Positions 1 to 7,997 of a stretch of 64,000 nt of DNA are shown here, in pieces. Source of the DNA: Parvularcula bermudensis HTCC2503 (lineage in GTDB: Bacteria; Pseudomonadota; Alphaproteobacteria; Caulobacterales; Parvularculaceae). The translations under genes and the position numbers were made by a program. Location of the stretch: the NCBI RefSeq assembly GCF_000152825.2, contig NC_014414.1, positions 1,364,001 to 1,428,000 of the forward strand, read 5' to 3'. The notes below the pieces were generated by a model that did no database searches, had not been told where the DNA came from, and worked only from the letters and a program-made list of their open reading frames with translations. Every line of letters starts with the position of its first letter. The first letter of the stretch is position 1.

Positions 1-515
1 CTGATCAGGGCCTCGTAGTCCTTATCCTGATCTTCTTGGAGTAACGTGTTCAGGCGACGGAGAAGCACACGGCGGACACCAACGATCGTATTGCTCGACG
101 ACACGTAAATCAGCCGCTCATCAACCTGCTTGTCCTCGATCTCGCGGCAAACGCCTTCGAAGAAATTGAGGACGACGACATGGTCGTAAATCAGTTTCTG
201 GGTGTCGCCGGTATAGGGATCGGCGGTGCCCGTTCCTTCGCTGTATTTACGGAATTCATACAAACGCTGCATCCGAGACATGATCTCGGGCGTTGTCGTC
301 AATGACTTGATCAAATCGATCGTATTGCGCCGCTTTGAGAGATTTTGGCCGACCCAGAACAGGGTGGCGGGGATGACCAGGGCGCTAATCAAACTGGCCA
401 GTGTTCGGATCGTATCGTTGCTCACCCCGATCATCCGAAGACCGACATAAAGAACGATAACGCCGAGGATGATCGCTACAATGGTGAAGAGGAAAGGAAG
501 GCTACGGCTCGCCAT
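1..515 (-). CDS. DUF4760-type membrane protein, 3' end outside the window
   Basis: The reading frame is open from an ATG at 515 to the window edge, giving 171 residues without a stop, so the C-terminus is missing. The visible protein starts MASRSLPFLF and has two hydrophobic segments at about residues 6–27 and 38–57. A soluble part follows, with the phrases RMQRLYEFRK, YDHVVVLNFFEGVCREI and RLIYVSSSN. The two N-terminal membrane helices followed by a cytoplasmic helical region match what I know of the DUF4760 family, whose function is unknown. No partner gene is visible. A strong terminator lies just upstream of its start (569–592), so it must have its own promoter between 516 and about 570. 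Confidence 0.6.
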   Translation of the reverse strand, partial: MASRSLPFLFTIVAIILGVIVLYVGLRMIGVSNDTIRTLASLISALVIPATLFWVGQNLSKRRNTIDLIKSLTTTPEIMSRMQRLYEFRKYSEGTGTADPYTGDTQKLIYDHVVVLNFFEGVCREIEDKQVDERLIYVSSSNTIVGVRRVLLRRLNTLLQEDQDKDYEALI

Positions 516-568
516 GAACTGTCGGCTCCGTCATCGTATCAGCTCCCCGGTGAAAGGTTCTACCCACG

Positions 569-592
569 AAAAAAGGCGCCAGAGGCGCCTTT
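569..592 (-). terminator. Intrinsic terminator, GC hairpin with A/T tails
   Basis: A perfect six-base stem GGCGCC (575–580 and 584–589) with an AGA loop is flanked by six A on the left and TTT on the right. Read on the minus strand, it is a hairpin followed by six T. It would end minus-strand transcription coming from the YmgE-like gene and from the short ORF at 594–689. Confidence 0.7.
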
Positions 593-593
593 C

Positions 594-689
594 TTATCGT
601 CTCAATCCGTTCAGGATTTTGTTTTGAGCACTTTGACCGATATTGTCGATCAGACTGCGCCCGTACCGCCTGGTTGTCTCATTCTGCAC
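594..689 (-). CDS. Possible 31-residue basic peptide
   Basis: A GTG-initiated frame encodes a peptide ending RRYGRSLIDNIGQSAQNKI plus LNGLRR. Its TAA stop lies two bases before the terminator hairpin region. The frame stays open for only about 12 codons upstream of the GTG, and no ATG or TTG is available. I see no convincing Shine-Dalgarno. The basic, amphipathic composition and the closeness to a strong terminator are the only support; it may equally be a remnant of a longer gene or chance. Confidence 0.2.
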   Translation of the reverse strand: MQNETTRRYGRSLIDNIGQSAQNKILNGLRR

Positions 690-764
690 CTCACCAAGTA
701 AAGATAGGAGCTTTGCAGGAAAAAGTCAATATACAGCAGTTTCAGTCCCTAAGACGGGCCACTG

Positions 765-1010
765 TCAGGCCCGCCGACGGATCATCCGGCCAATCCAGAT
801 GAGGAGACAGGCGCCGAGAAACGCGATCACCAATTGCCCCAAAACGCCCCCGAGGGTGCCAATGCCGACGGCCAGTAAGAGCCAGTTCAGCACCACCGCG
901 CCGAGCATGCCGAGGGCGATATTCATCCAAATGCTATGCTCGCTCTTCATCGCCTTTTCGGCCAGCCAGCCAGCGATACCGCCGACGATAATCCACAAGA
1001 TAATACCCAT
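765..1010 (-). CDS. GlsB/YeaQ/YmgE family small membrane protein
   Basis: The protein has 81 residues with three hydrophobic helices (about residues 2–17, 29–48 and 57–75). It is rich in glycine, with the family-typical opening GIILWIIVGGIAGWLA and a short basic end RMIRRRA. This transglycosylase-associated or YmgE family is found in most proteobacteria and is linked to stress responses in the inner membrane; its molecular role is not known. It is a single gene, with a terminator some 170 bases downstream on the same strand. Confidence 0.88.
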   Translation of the reverse strand: MGIILWIIVGGIAGWLAEKAMKSEHSIWMNIALGMLGAVVLNWLLLAVGIGTLGGVLGQLVIAFLGACLLIWIGRMIRRRA

Positions 1011-1152
1011 TCCAGACCTGCCTTTCTCGGGCTGTATTTCTTACGTGGCAGAATAGCGCAGCTCGGCCACAAATGTTCCCTAAGAGACGAATGCTTTCGG
1101 CAGAGGCTCTCAGCGGCTATACCGGGCTCACATTATTTGAGGTAGGGATAAC

Positions 1153-1941
1153 ATGGCCAAGCAGCCGATCGTGCTCATTCACGGAACCTGGGCCACGGGT
1201 AACTTATGGCGAGAGGTCCCCGAGACGCTGGAGGCGCTGGGGTTTGAGGTCCACACGCCCACCCTCCGGCATCACGACCATGATTTCGATACGGTGCGTC
1301 GGACGGTCAGTACCGCCTCACTGACGGATTATGTCGACGATCTGGTGGCCTATTGCCGGACCCTCCCGGTGCCGCCGCTCCTGCTCGGGCATTCTCTCGG
1401 CGGCCTCCTGGCACAGCTTGTCGCCAGTCGGCCGGAAACCGAGATCGCAGGCTTGATTTTGGCCTCCCCGGCGCCCTCTGCGGGCATGTTCAATATGTAT
1501 CCCAGTATGACCCGGATGTTCTTCGTTCACCATCTGCACCCCTTGTTTTGGCGGCGTCCGGTGATGCCGGATCGGAAGATGTTCGGCTGGGGGGTCATGA
1601 ACGAACAGGACCCGGGGGTGCGGGACGAGATCTTCGAGCAGTTGGTTCCAGAATCGGGCAGAGCCTATTTCCAATTGGTGTTCTGGTATCTCGATCCGAG
1701 CCAGGCCGCGCGGGTCGATGATCGTCAGATCACCATGCCGACCCTCGTCATCAACGGGACAAAGGACAGGATCGTCGTTCCGCGGGTCAGTCGCTTAACG
1801 GCGGCGCGGTTCGAAAGGGCCACGCATAGGGAAGTGGAGGGGGCCGACCATAGTCTCCTATGGGGGCGGTTTCACCGACCGACTTTTGGGGTCATCGAAG
1901 AATGGCTGGGCGAAAATAGCCTGTTACCAGTCGCCGCATAG
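1153..1941 (+). CDS. Alpha/beta hydrolase
   Basis: This is a 262-residue cytoplasmic alpha/beta-hydrolase-fold enzyme. The oxyanion region HGTW is at residues 10–13, the nucleophile elbow GHSLGG carries Ser81, the acid is Asp205 in NGTKDR, and the base is His233 in GADHS, so the triad is complete and correctly spaced. The cap region (about 110–185) is rich in Met, Trp and Phe, which suggests a hydrophobic ester or acyl substrate; the substrate cannot be named. A GAGG-containing ribosome site lies a few bases before the ATG. It converges on the EF-hand gene at 1950 with an 8-base gap. Confidence 0.88.
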   Translation: MAKQPIVLIHGTWATGNLWREVPETLEALGFEVHTPTLRHHDHDFDTVRRTVSTASLTDYVDDLVAYCRTLPVPPLLLGHSLGGLLAQLVASRPETEIAGLILASPAPSAGMFNMYPSMTRMFFVHHLHPLFWRRPVMPDRKMFGWGVMNEQDPGVRDEIFEQLVPESGRAYFQLVFWYLDPSQAARVDDRQITMPTLVINGTKDRIVVPRVSRLTAARFERATHREVEGADHSLLWGRFHRPTFGVIEEWLGENSLLPVAA

Positions 1942-1949
1942 TGGGCGCT

Positions 1950-2333
1950 CTATCGCCCGTCATAAACCTCGCCGCTGCGGGGATCGACATAATAACGATT
2001 ACCCGCCCGCGCGGCGTCATCTTCGTCATCTGCGCCGAAATAGACGCCGTCGGGACAGTCGGCGACTTCATACAGTTCACATGGGATGAAAGCGCCGTCT
2101 CCATCGATATCGCGCGGACTGTATCCATCCGGTCGCCGCAGCGAGCTGCCCGCCGGGCGGCGGCGGGCGAGCTTGTACTTTTCAAATTCGACGGGACTGA
2201 TGAGGCCGTCTTGATTTTGATCCGCCACGGAAAATGCGGTGATATCGGTGGAAAGCTCACGCACCAGGTCCCCTTCGGTGGGAACCGAATGGGCAATGAG
2301 CGCCATGGCAAGAAGATGCAGCCCCATACTCAA
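1950..2333 (-). CDS. Secreted EF-hand calcium-binding protein
   Basis: A 127-residue protein with a short hydrophobic leader (about residues 1–15, ending ALIAHS) and two EF-hand loops. The first is D38-Q-N40-Q-D42-G with E49 at position 12. The second is D75-I-D77-G-D79-G with E86 at position 12. Two cysteines (85 and 93) could form a disulphide, which fits an exported protein. The C-terminal third is acidic. By family knowledge it should bind calcium in the periplasm or outside the cell; a specific role is not visible. A second, unrelated EF-hand protein is at 53804. Confidence 0.75.
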   Translation of the reverse strand: MSMGLHLLAMALIAHSVPTEGDLVRELSTDITAFSVADQNQDGLISPVEFEKYKLARRRPAGSSLRRPDGYSPRDIDGDGAFIPCELYEVADCPDGVYFGADDEDDAARAGNRYYVDPRSGEVYDGR

Positions 2334-2546
2334 CCCCCTCTTTTTGGATTATGTACCACAAGATGAATATATTCGCTATTCATGGCTAATTAAGACATCA
2401 CCGTCAGAATTGTCATTAGCGGCTAAGCTGTGAATGCGAGTTCCTTCTTCGATCCCAATAATTTTAGAAGAATCCCTAGGCGATAATTAAGGCGCCTCGG
2501 GAATACTCGTCTCCGCAACAGATGCGTTGTGCATAAGGCCAGTACG

Positions 2547-3848
2547 ATGTCCATTTCGACAGTGATGACAGTTCTCAGAACCGTGGGACGTCCTCTTCAG
2601 CGGCTGCGGGGCGACCAACGGGGCAGTATTGCGGTTTTGATGGCGGTAATGCTCGTGCCGAGCGTCGGGCTCGGCGCGCTTATCGTGGACGGGAGCCGCA
2701 TGCGAACCGCCCATCTCGAAATCCAGATCGTCGCGGAGGCTGCCGCCCTGGCGGCCGCACAGAATTTGCCGAGCGTCGACGATGCGCGCGAAGCGGCCAC
2801 GGATTACGCCGAGGCCAATCTCGATCCGACTAAATACGGGAATGTCGTGCGGAGCACCGATGTCGAATTTGGCACCTACGACGATTCCAACGGCACCTTT
2901 TCTGTGGGCGGAACAACGGCGGTGCGCGTCACGGCGGGGCGTACCGAAGACCGTAGCAATGCCTTCTCAACGCTCTTTGGTGGGGTGATCGGCCGTCCTT
3001 CTGTTGATTTGACGGCCAGTGCGATTGCGGTTGCCGAAACCTCTGGCGGCAATCCCATCTGCATTCTCGTCCTGGGCTTTGGCTATTACGGCCTCGATAT
3101 GGACGGCGATATCAATGTCGATATTCCCGATTGCGGTATCCAGGTGAATTCCGATGACGACGATGCCATGAATTCCAAGGATGATTCCTACGTCAATGCC
3201 GCCTATATCCACGTTGTGGGAGAGGTCGATGGGGACACCGATATGCTGAACCCTCAACCGGTGGAGGGGGTGGATCCGGTTGCCGATCCCTATGCCAGCC
3301 TTGCGGCGCCGACGTTGAAGCCTTGCGGCGGGACCGATGAGATTGACGGGGGAACCCACACTTTGGTCGACACCTATCGGTTCTGCGATGGGCTCGAAAT
3401 CGACGATGCGACCGTCACTTTTTCGCCGGGAGAATACCAGATTTCCGGGGATTTCGACCTAAAAGGGACAGCAAATATTTCCGGCACCGATGTGACGATT
3501 TATGTCGAAGGAGATCATAGTCGCATTTATTTCCGCCGTGATACGAGCTTTGCTCTCTCTGCGCCGACGACGGGCCCTTATGCCGGTATCGTTATGTGGA
3601 GTTCGCGGGATAATGACGAGAGCCACGAATTTTATAGCAACTTTGGCAGTTCGTCATCCGGATCGTTCTATTTTCCCGCGGCTAAGATGGACATCGAGGA
3701 TGATGCCGTGTGGCACACGGACTGCCTCCGTATCGTCGCCTGGATTTTGGATTTCTCTCCTGATTCAACCTTCTCCGCTTCCTCTCCCGCCACGAATTGT
3801 GAAAACAATATCTACGCGAAACCAAGTGGCGTCCGGCTGGTGCGCTAG
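2547..3848 (+). CDS. TadG-like envelope protein, paralogue 1 of 3
   Basis: A 433-residue protein begins with a basic stretch and the TadE/TadG-type signal-anchor RGSIAVLMAVMLVPSVGLG (about residues 25–43). VDGSRMRTAHLEIQIVAEAA follows, typical of the Flp pilus-assembly TadG-like N-terminal domain. The body resembles the beta-solenoid of TadG-related proteins: a PICILVLG strand, DCGIQVNS, VADPYASL, a KPCGG segment, SPGEYQISG, ISGTDVTIY and GPYAGIVMWS. Cysteines in these phrases and in TDCLRIVAW recur in all three copies. The ATG at 2547 is chosen over the upstream GTG at 2529 because AAGG lies at a proper distance before it and the length then matches the paralogues. No cpa/tad secretion genes are in the window, so export and function are unassigned. 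Confidence 0.72.
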   Translation: MSISTVMTVLRTVGRPLQRLRGDQRGSIAVLMAVMLVPSVGLGALIVDGSRMRTAHLEIQIVAEAAALAAAQNLPSVDDAREAATDYAEANLDPTKYGNVVRSTDVEFGTYDDSNGTFSVGGTTAVRVTAGRTEDRSNAFSTLFGGVIGRPSVDLTASAIAVAETSGGNPICILVLGFGYYGLDMDGDINVDIPDCGIQVNSDDDDAMNSKDDSYVNAAYIHVVGEVDGDTDMLNPQPVEGVDPVADPYASLAAPTLKPCGGTDEIDGGTHTLVDTYRFCDGLEIDDATVTFSPGEYQISGDFDLKGTANISGTDVTIYVEGDHSRIYFRRDTSFALSAPTTGPYAGIVMWSSRDNDESHEFYSNFGSSSSGSFYFPAAKMDIEDDAVWHTDCLRIVAWILDFSPDSTFSASSPATNCENNIYAKPSGVRLVR

Positions 3849-3854
3849 AGAACG

Positions 3855-3880
3855 GTTCAGTACCCATTAGGGTACTGAAC
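3855..3880. repeat. Perfect 11-bp inverted repeat
   Basis: GTTCAGTACCC (3855–3865) and its exact complement (3870–3880) flank an ATTA loop, starting six bases after the stop of paralogue 1. It would fold into a stable RNA hairpin, but no T-run follows. It is therefore either a 3'-end stabilising hairpin, a factor-dependent stop or a protein-binding palindrome. Confidence 0.6.
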
Positions 3881-4007
3881 GCCAAGAGTATTCGACAATC
3901 ATTGCTAACGGCGCGATGCTCAAGGGGTATCGTGCTTTTTTTTGTCGATGGGACACGTCATATAGTCATCTATAATTAACCCCATGAATTGACCGCCATC
4001 ACCAAAA

Positions 4008-4060
4008 AATTAGTCTCTATTTGTAATAAGTGACTAGCTGACATTATAGTTGTCAATGAG
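4008..4060 (+). promoter_or_regulatory. Leader region of paralogue 2, shared with paralogue 3
   Basis: Two 10-mers, AATTAGTCTC (4008–4017) and TGTCAATGAG (4051–4060), occur in the same order before paralogue 3 (5487–5496 and 5521–5530). Inside lies the inverted repeat TGACA–7 bases–TGTCA (4039–4055). The ATGAG of the second block sits 11 bases before the ATG and probably serves as a weak ribosome site. The rest of the region is AT-rich. Confidence 0.4.
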
Positions 4061-4071
4061 TCCGCTTATTT

Positions 4072-5370
4072 ATGACCACCGCCCATCGATTTTGGACTGT
4101 TGCCCGCCAAACCCTTGCCCGTTTCTGTACTGAAGAACGGGGCAGTATCGCTGTCATGATGATGCTCATGCTCGTCCCGGCGTTAGGGATAGGGGGGCTC
4201 GTTTTCGACGGAAAGCGCATACACACGGCGCATTTAGAACTCGAAATCGTCGCGGAATCGGCCGCGATCGCGGCGGCCTTGCAATTACCGAGCGAGAGTA
4301 GCGCCAAAAGCGCCGCGGTTGACTATGCCGAGCAAAATCTCCCTCCGAGCAGCTATGGAGAGGTGGTGCGCGCATCCGATGTAGAAATCGGTTCCTACGA
4401 TGAGGGGACTGGGACATTTACGGCAGGGGCGGGGACAAGCGCTGTACGGGTGACAGCCTGGCGGCACGAGGACAGAAGCAATAGTCTGCCGACGATCTTC
4501 GCTGGCGCGATCGGGCGGGACAGCGTCAATCTCTCCGCCAGTGCTATCGCTGTCAGCCAGAGCTCCAGTGAAGACCCGATTTGCATCCTCGTGCTTGGGA
4601 ACAAGTTCTATGGCCTCGATCTCGACCTTCGCAGCGAGGTCGATATTCCTGACTGCGGGATCCAGGTAAACTCCGATGAGTATGATGCGGTGCAGGCGAG
4701 TTCTTTGGCGACGGTGAATGCCTCCTTCTTCAATGTGGTTGGGAGTGTTTTGGGGTCCACCAGTGGTCTCACCCCAACGCCGACGGAGGGGGCGGACGCA
4801 GTAGACGATCCTTATGCGTCTTTAGCTGAACCCACCGCGAAACCTTGCGGCGGTGTCGATGAAATCGATGGGGGAACGCATACCCTGGTTGACACTTATC
4901 GCTTTTGCGATGGTCTTGAGATAGACGATGCGACCGTCACCTTCTCTCCAGGAGAATATCAAATCGATGGAGATTTCGATCTCAAAGGGACGGCCAGCAT
5001 TTCGGGGACGGATGTCACTATTTTTATCGATGGATCGAGAAGTGACATTAATTTTGGTCGGTATTCGTCCTTTCATCTTGAGGCACCGACAACGGGAACC
5101 TATGCCGGAGTCCTCCTGTGGACCGCTCGTGATAATGATGAGAGCTTCGAATTTAGGAGCCGCTTCGGTGCCTCGTCTTCGGGATCATTTTATTTCCCCG
5201 CCGCGAAGATGGATATCGAGGACAATGTGACGTGGGAGGCCGATTGTTTGCGGATCGTCGCCTGGGTCGTCGATTTTTCTCCGAGGTCGTCCTTTTCTTC
5301 AACATCCCCCGGAACGGCCTGCGAGAATAATATTGGGGTGTCCAGTGGCGGCGTGCGATTGGTTCGCTGA
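4072..5370 (+). CDS. TadG-like envelope protein, paralogue 2 of 3
   Basis: The 432-residue product aligns end to end with its neighbours. It has a basic N-terminus, the signal-anchor RGSIAVMMMLMLVPALGIG, VFDGKRIHTAHLELEIVAES, then DPICILVLG, DCGIQVNS, DDPYASLAEP, KPCGGVDEIDGGTHTLVDTY, SPGEYQIDG, ISGTDVTIF, GTYAGVLLW and a C-terminal DCLRIVAWVVDFSP. The stretch from KPCGG to ISGTDVT is nearly identical to paralogue 1. The SNSLPTIFAGAIGR region before the solenoid matches the LFG.VIGR phrase of the others. It is separated from paralogue 1 by 223 bases, long enough for its own promoter. It probably sits in the inner membrane with a periplasmic or surface solenoid; the role is unknown. Confidence 0.72.
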   Translation: MTTAHRFWTVARQTLARFCTEERGSIAVMMMLMLVPALGIGGLVFDGKRIHTAHLELEIVAESAAIAAALQLPSESSAKSAAVDYAEQNLPPSSYGEVVRASDVEIGSYDEGTGTFTAGAGTSAVRVTAWRHEDRSNSLPTIFAGAIGRDSVNLSASAIAVSQSSSEDPICILVLGNKFYGLDLDLRSEVDIPDCGIQVNSDEYDAVQASSLATVNASFFNVVGSVLGSTSGLTPTPTEGADAVDDPYASLAEPTAKPCGGVDEIDGGTHTLVDTYRFCDGLEIDDATVTFSPGEYQIDGDFDLKGTASISGTDVTIFIDGSRSDINFGRYSSFHLEAPTTGTYAGVLLWTARDNDESFEFRSRFGASSSGSFYFPAAKMDIEDNVTWEADCLRIVAWVVDFSPRSSFSSTSPGTACENNIGVSSGGVRLVR

Positions 5371-5486
5371 TGTCTATCAGGGGACATGCGCGGCACTGAT
5401 GATCAAGCGCCAGCTTGCCAGTGCGATCATTCTACCAATACTCCTCAAAGAGATATAACCTAAGGTTGCATTGTCGACTAATCAAT

Positions 5487-5530
5487 AATTAGTCTCCTCC
5501 TGTTTAAAACATGACAAAAATGTCAATGAG
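5487..5530 (+). promoter_or_regulatory. Leader region of paralogue 3, shared with paralogue 2
   Basis: AATTAGTCTC (5487–5496), then TGACA–AAAA–TGTCA (5512–5525) running into TGTCAATGAG (5521–5530). The AATGAGGG at its end is the best ribosome site for an ATG at 5544. The block order is the same as before paralogue 2, with shortened spacers. Confidence 0.4.
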
Positions 5531-5543
5531 GGCGGCATGGGTC

Positions 5544-6839
5544 ATGATAAGAATAATCTCAAAAGCCTTGAATGCTGATCGTCACGCTCGTCGGCTGGCC
5601 CACCAGCGGGGAAGTATTGCGACGCTTCTGATGATACTTCTTGTGCCGAGCCTGGGGCTGTCGGCGTTGATCGTCGATGGCAGTCGGATGCGTAACGCTT
5701 ACCTAGAACTGGAAATCGTCGCAGAGAGTGCTGCCTTGGCCGCAGCGCAACAATTGCCCGACACGGACGCGGCGACATCAGCGGCGGTTGATTATGCCGA
5801 AACGAATCTCGACCCGACTGTCTACGGTGAGGTGGTCAAGGCGTCGGACATCGAATTTGGCCAATATGATGAGGCGAGCTCCACCTTTACCAGTGGTGGG
5901 GACGCGACGGCTGTAAAGGTAACGGCTCGGCGAGAGGCAGAGCGAGGCAATTCACTGGTAACGCTTTTCGGGGCTGTGATTGGCCGTAAAGAAATCAATC
6001 TGTCTGCCACGGCGATCGCGCTGCTCGATTATACGGAGATGGACCCAGTGTGCATCCTGGCTCTTGGGCACCATCTCTATGGTGTGGATATGGACATTTT
6101 GATCGATGTCGATATTCCAGATTGCGGGATCCAAGTGAACTCTGATTCGCACACGGCACTGAAATCGCGTTATAATGCCGAAGTGAATGCCGCCTATATT
6201 CACGTCGTGGGGCAAGTCCATGGCAACACCAACCTGCTGAACCCCACGCCCGTAGAAGGCGTTGACCCGGTTGACGATCCCTATGCGGACCTTGCCGAGC
6301 CCGTGCTAAAGCCCTGCGGCGGTGTCAACTTCATCAATGGAGGGACGCACACGCTCACCGATACCTACAGATTTTGCAGTGGCCTCTACATACATGACGC
6401 CGACGTCACCTTATCCCCCGGCGAATACCAGATTTCAGGCCACTTCGATTTGCACGGAACGTCGAGTATTAGCGGCACTGACGTCACCCTATTCATTGAG
6501 GGGCACCATAGTCGAATTTACTTTCATCGCTTCTCGACGTTTGATCTGCAAGCCCCCACAACCGGGCCCTATGCCGGTATTGTGATGTGGAGTGCACGGG
6601 ACAATACACAAAGTCACGAATTCTACAGCCGGTTCGATAGCTCTTCCTCCGGATCCTTCTACTTCCCAGCGGCGAAGATGGATATTGAGGACAAAGCCAT
6701 ATGGGCCTCGGACTGCCTCCGTATTGTTTCATGGACGCTGGACTTCTCTCCGCGCTCGACATTCTCGGCCACATCTCCTGGAAGCACGTGTAGCAATAAT
6801 ATCTACCCCGAGCCTGGTGAGGTGCGGCTGGTGCACTGA
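5544..6839 (+). CDS. TadG-like envelope protein, paralogue 3 of 3
   Basis: The product is 431 residues from the ATG at 5544. This start is chosen over ATGs at 5511, 5520 and 5526 because the conserved TGTCAATGAG block then lies upstream, as for paralogue 2, and the three lengths agree (433, 432, 431). The domain order is the same: QRGSIATLLMILLVPSLGLS anchor, VDGSRMRNAYLELEIVAESA, DPVCILALG, DCGIQVNSD, DDPYADLAEP, KPCGGVNFINGGTHTLTDTY, SPGEYQISG, ISGTDVTLF, GPYAGIVMWS and DCLRIVSWTLDFSP. Where paralogues 1 and 2 have Asp-rich phrases, this copy has several His (for example GHHLYGVDMD, EGHHSRIYFH), a visible charge change on the solenoid face. It converges on glutaminase with only seven bases between stops. 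Confidence 0.72.
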   Translation: MIRIISKALNADRHARRLAHQRGSIATLLMILLVPSLGLSALIVDGSRMRNAYLELEIVAESAALAAAQQLPDTDAATSAAVDYAETNLDPTVYGEVVKASDIEFGQYDEASSTFTSGGDATAVKVTARREAERGNSLVTLFGAVIGRKEINLSATAIALLDYTEMDPVCILALGHHLYGVDMDILIDVDIPDCGIQVNSDSHTALKSRYNAEVNAAYIHVVGQVHGNTNLLNPTPVEGVDPVDDPYADLAEPVLKPCGGVNFINGGTHTLTDTYRFCSGLYIHDADVTLSPGEYQISGHFDLHGTSSISGTDVTLFIEGHHSRIYFHRFSTFDLQAPTTGPYAGIVMWSARDNTQSHEFYSRFDSSSSGSFYFPAAKMDIEDKAIWASDCLRIVSWTLDFSPRSTFSATSPGSTCSNNIYPEPGEVRLVH

Positions 6840-6846
6840 CCTCTGC

Positions 6847-7842
6847 TCAGAAAAGGTTTACCCCGGTACGGTGGGAGAACCATTCAAGGGCAAGGGTGCC
6901 GGCGTAACTATTTCCGGCATCGTTGAGGGGCGGAGACCACACGGCAACACAGCCGACCCCGGGAATGATGGCGATAATGCCGCCGCCAACGCCTGATTTG
7001 CCGGCAAGACCGACGCGATAGGCGAAATCGCCGGAGCGATCATAATGCCCACAGAGCATCATGATCGCATTCACCCGGTTTGTGTGGGCGTCATTCGCAA
7101 CGGCCCTGTTGGAAATCGGGCAAAGCCCCTCTGCGGCAAGATAGAGCCCCGCTTTGGAGAGATTGGCCACTGACATTTCGATGGCGCATTGTCGAAAATA
7201 CGTCTCAAGGGTGATCGGAACGTCTTCGCGCAGAATGCCAAAGCTCTTCATAAAGTATGCAAGGGCGCGATTCCGGTCTCCATAGGCGGCTTCGGATCGG
7301 GCGATCTTCTCGTCCACCACGATGGCCTGGTCGCCGCTGCTTTCGCGCAGAAATGCCAACAGACGGTCGATGCCCGCTTCATCCCCACAATGACTGATGA
7401 CGGTATCCGTGACCACCAAGGCCCCGGCGTTGATGAACGGGTTTCTTGGGCGTCCGTGCTCCCGCTCCAATTGGACGATGGAGTTGAACGATGACCCCGA
7501 TGGCTCTCTGCCGACTCGGCGCCATAGTTTCTCACCTTCTTCAGCCAAGGCGACGCTCAGCATAAAAACTTTAGAGATGGATTGGATCGAAAAGGCGGTG
7601 TTCCAATCCCCTGCCGTATAGGTTGTGCCCTCGATCGTACTGAACGCAATGCCGAACGCCTTTGGGTTGGCCGAGGCGAGGGCGGGGATATAGTCTGCCA
7701 CCTGCCCCTTGCCGAGATGCGGCAAAATATCCGTACAGATATCATCCAGGGTTTGCTGCCAGTCGATATGACCAAAACTGCTCAGACGGTTTGTCTGGGC
7801 TGCCGGGGTTGGGTGTCCGCGTGGTTCGGCGGGTCCAGTCAT
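6847..7842 (-). CDS. glsA: Glutaminase (L-glutamine amidohydrolase)
   Basis: This is a 331-residue cytoplasmic enzyme of the serine-dependent beta-lactamase-like glutaminase family, which hydrolyses L-glutamine to glutamate and ammonia. The catalytic Ser-x-x-Lys is S88-I-S-K91 in FSIQSISKVF. Other family blocks are PRNPFINAGALVVTD, the tyrosine-containing ETYFRQCAIEMS, GLCPISNRAV, and GLAGKSGVGGGIIAIIPG near the C-terminus. The length is slightly above the usual ~310 because of an N-terminal extension rich in Pro and Ala. AGGAGA stands eight bases before the ATG. It is a lone gene. Confidence 0.93.
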   Translation of the reverse strand: MTGPAEPRGHPTPAAQTNRLSSFGHIDWQQTLDDICTDILPHLGKGQVADYIPALASANPKAFGIAFSTIEGTTYTAGDWNTAFSIQSISKVFMLSVALAEEGEKLWRRVGREPSGSSFNSIVQLEREHGRPRNPFINAGALVVTDTVISHCGDEAGIDRLLAFLRESSGDQAIVVDEKIARSEAAYGDRNRALAYFMKSFGILREDVPITLETYFRQCAIEMSVANLSKAGLYLAAEGLCPISNRAVANDAHTNRVNAIMMLCGHYDRSGDFAYRVGLAGKSGVGGGIIAIIPGVGCVAVWSPPLNDAGNSYAGTLALEWFSHRTGVNLF

Positions 7843-7997
7843 CGCCGGTCTCCTATTGGCCTGTTGCGTAGATGAGACATTCGGGCAACGCGACGATCAT
7901 CATTGCCGCGAAAGCGGAAGAAGCGCCCCTTTGTGTCATACGCGTGTAATAATTGCGCGGCATGGCGCCCCAAACATTAACACTTGGCAGGGCAACC

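Noticed and set aside
3920-3945. Run of eight T at 3934 as a terminator for TadG-like copy 1
   Set aside because: No stable stem lies directly before it; the hairpin at 3855–3880 is more than 50 bases away.
7953-7997. Earlier start for the TonB receptor
   Set aside because: The extra 15 residues are not leader-like; a clean signal peptide begins at 7998.
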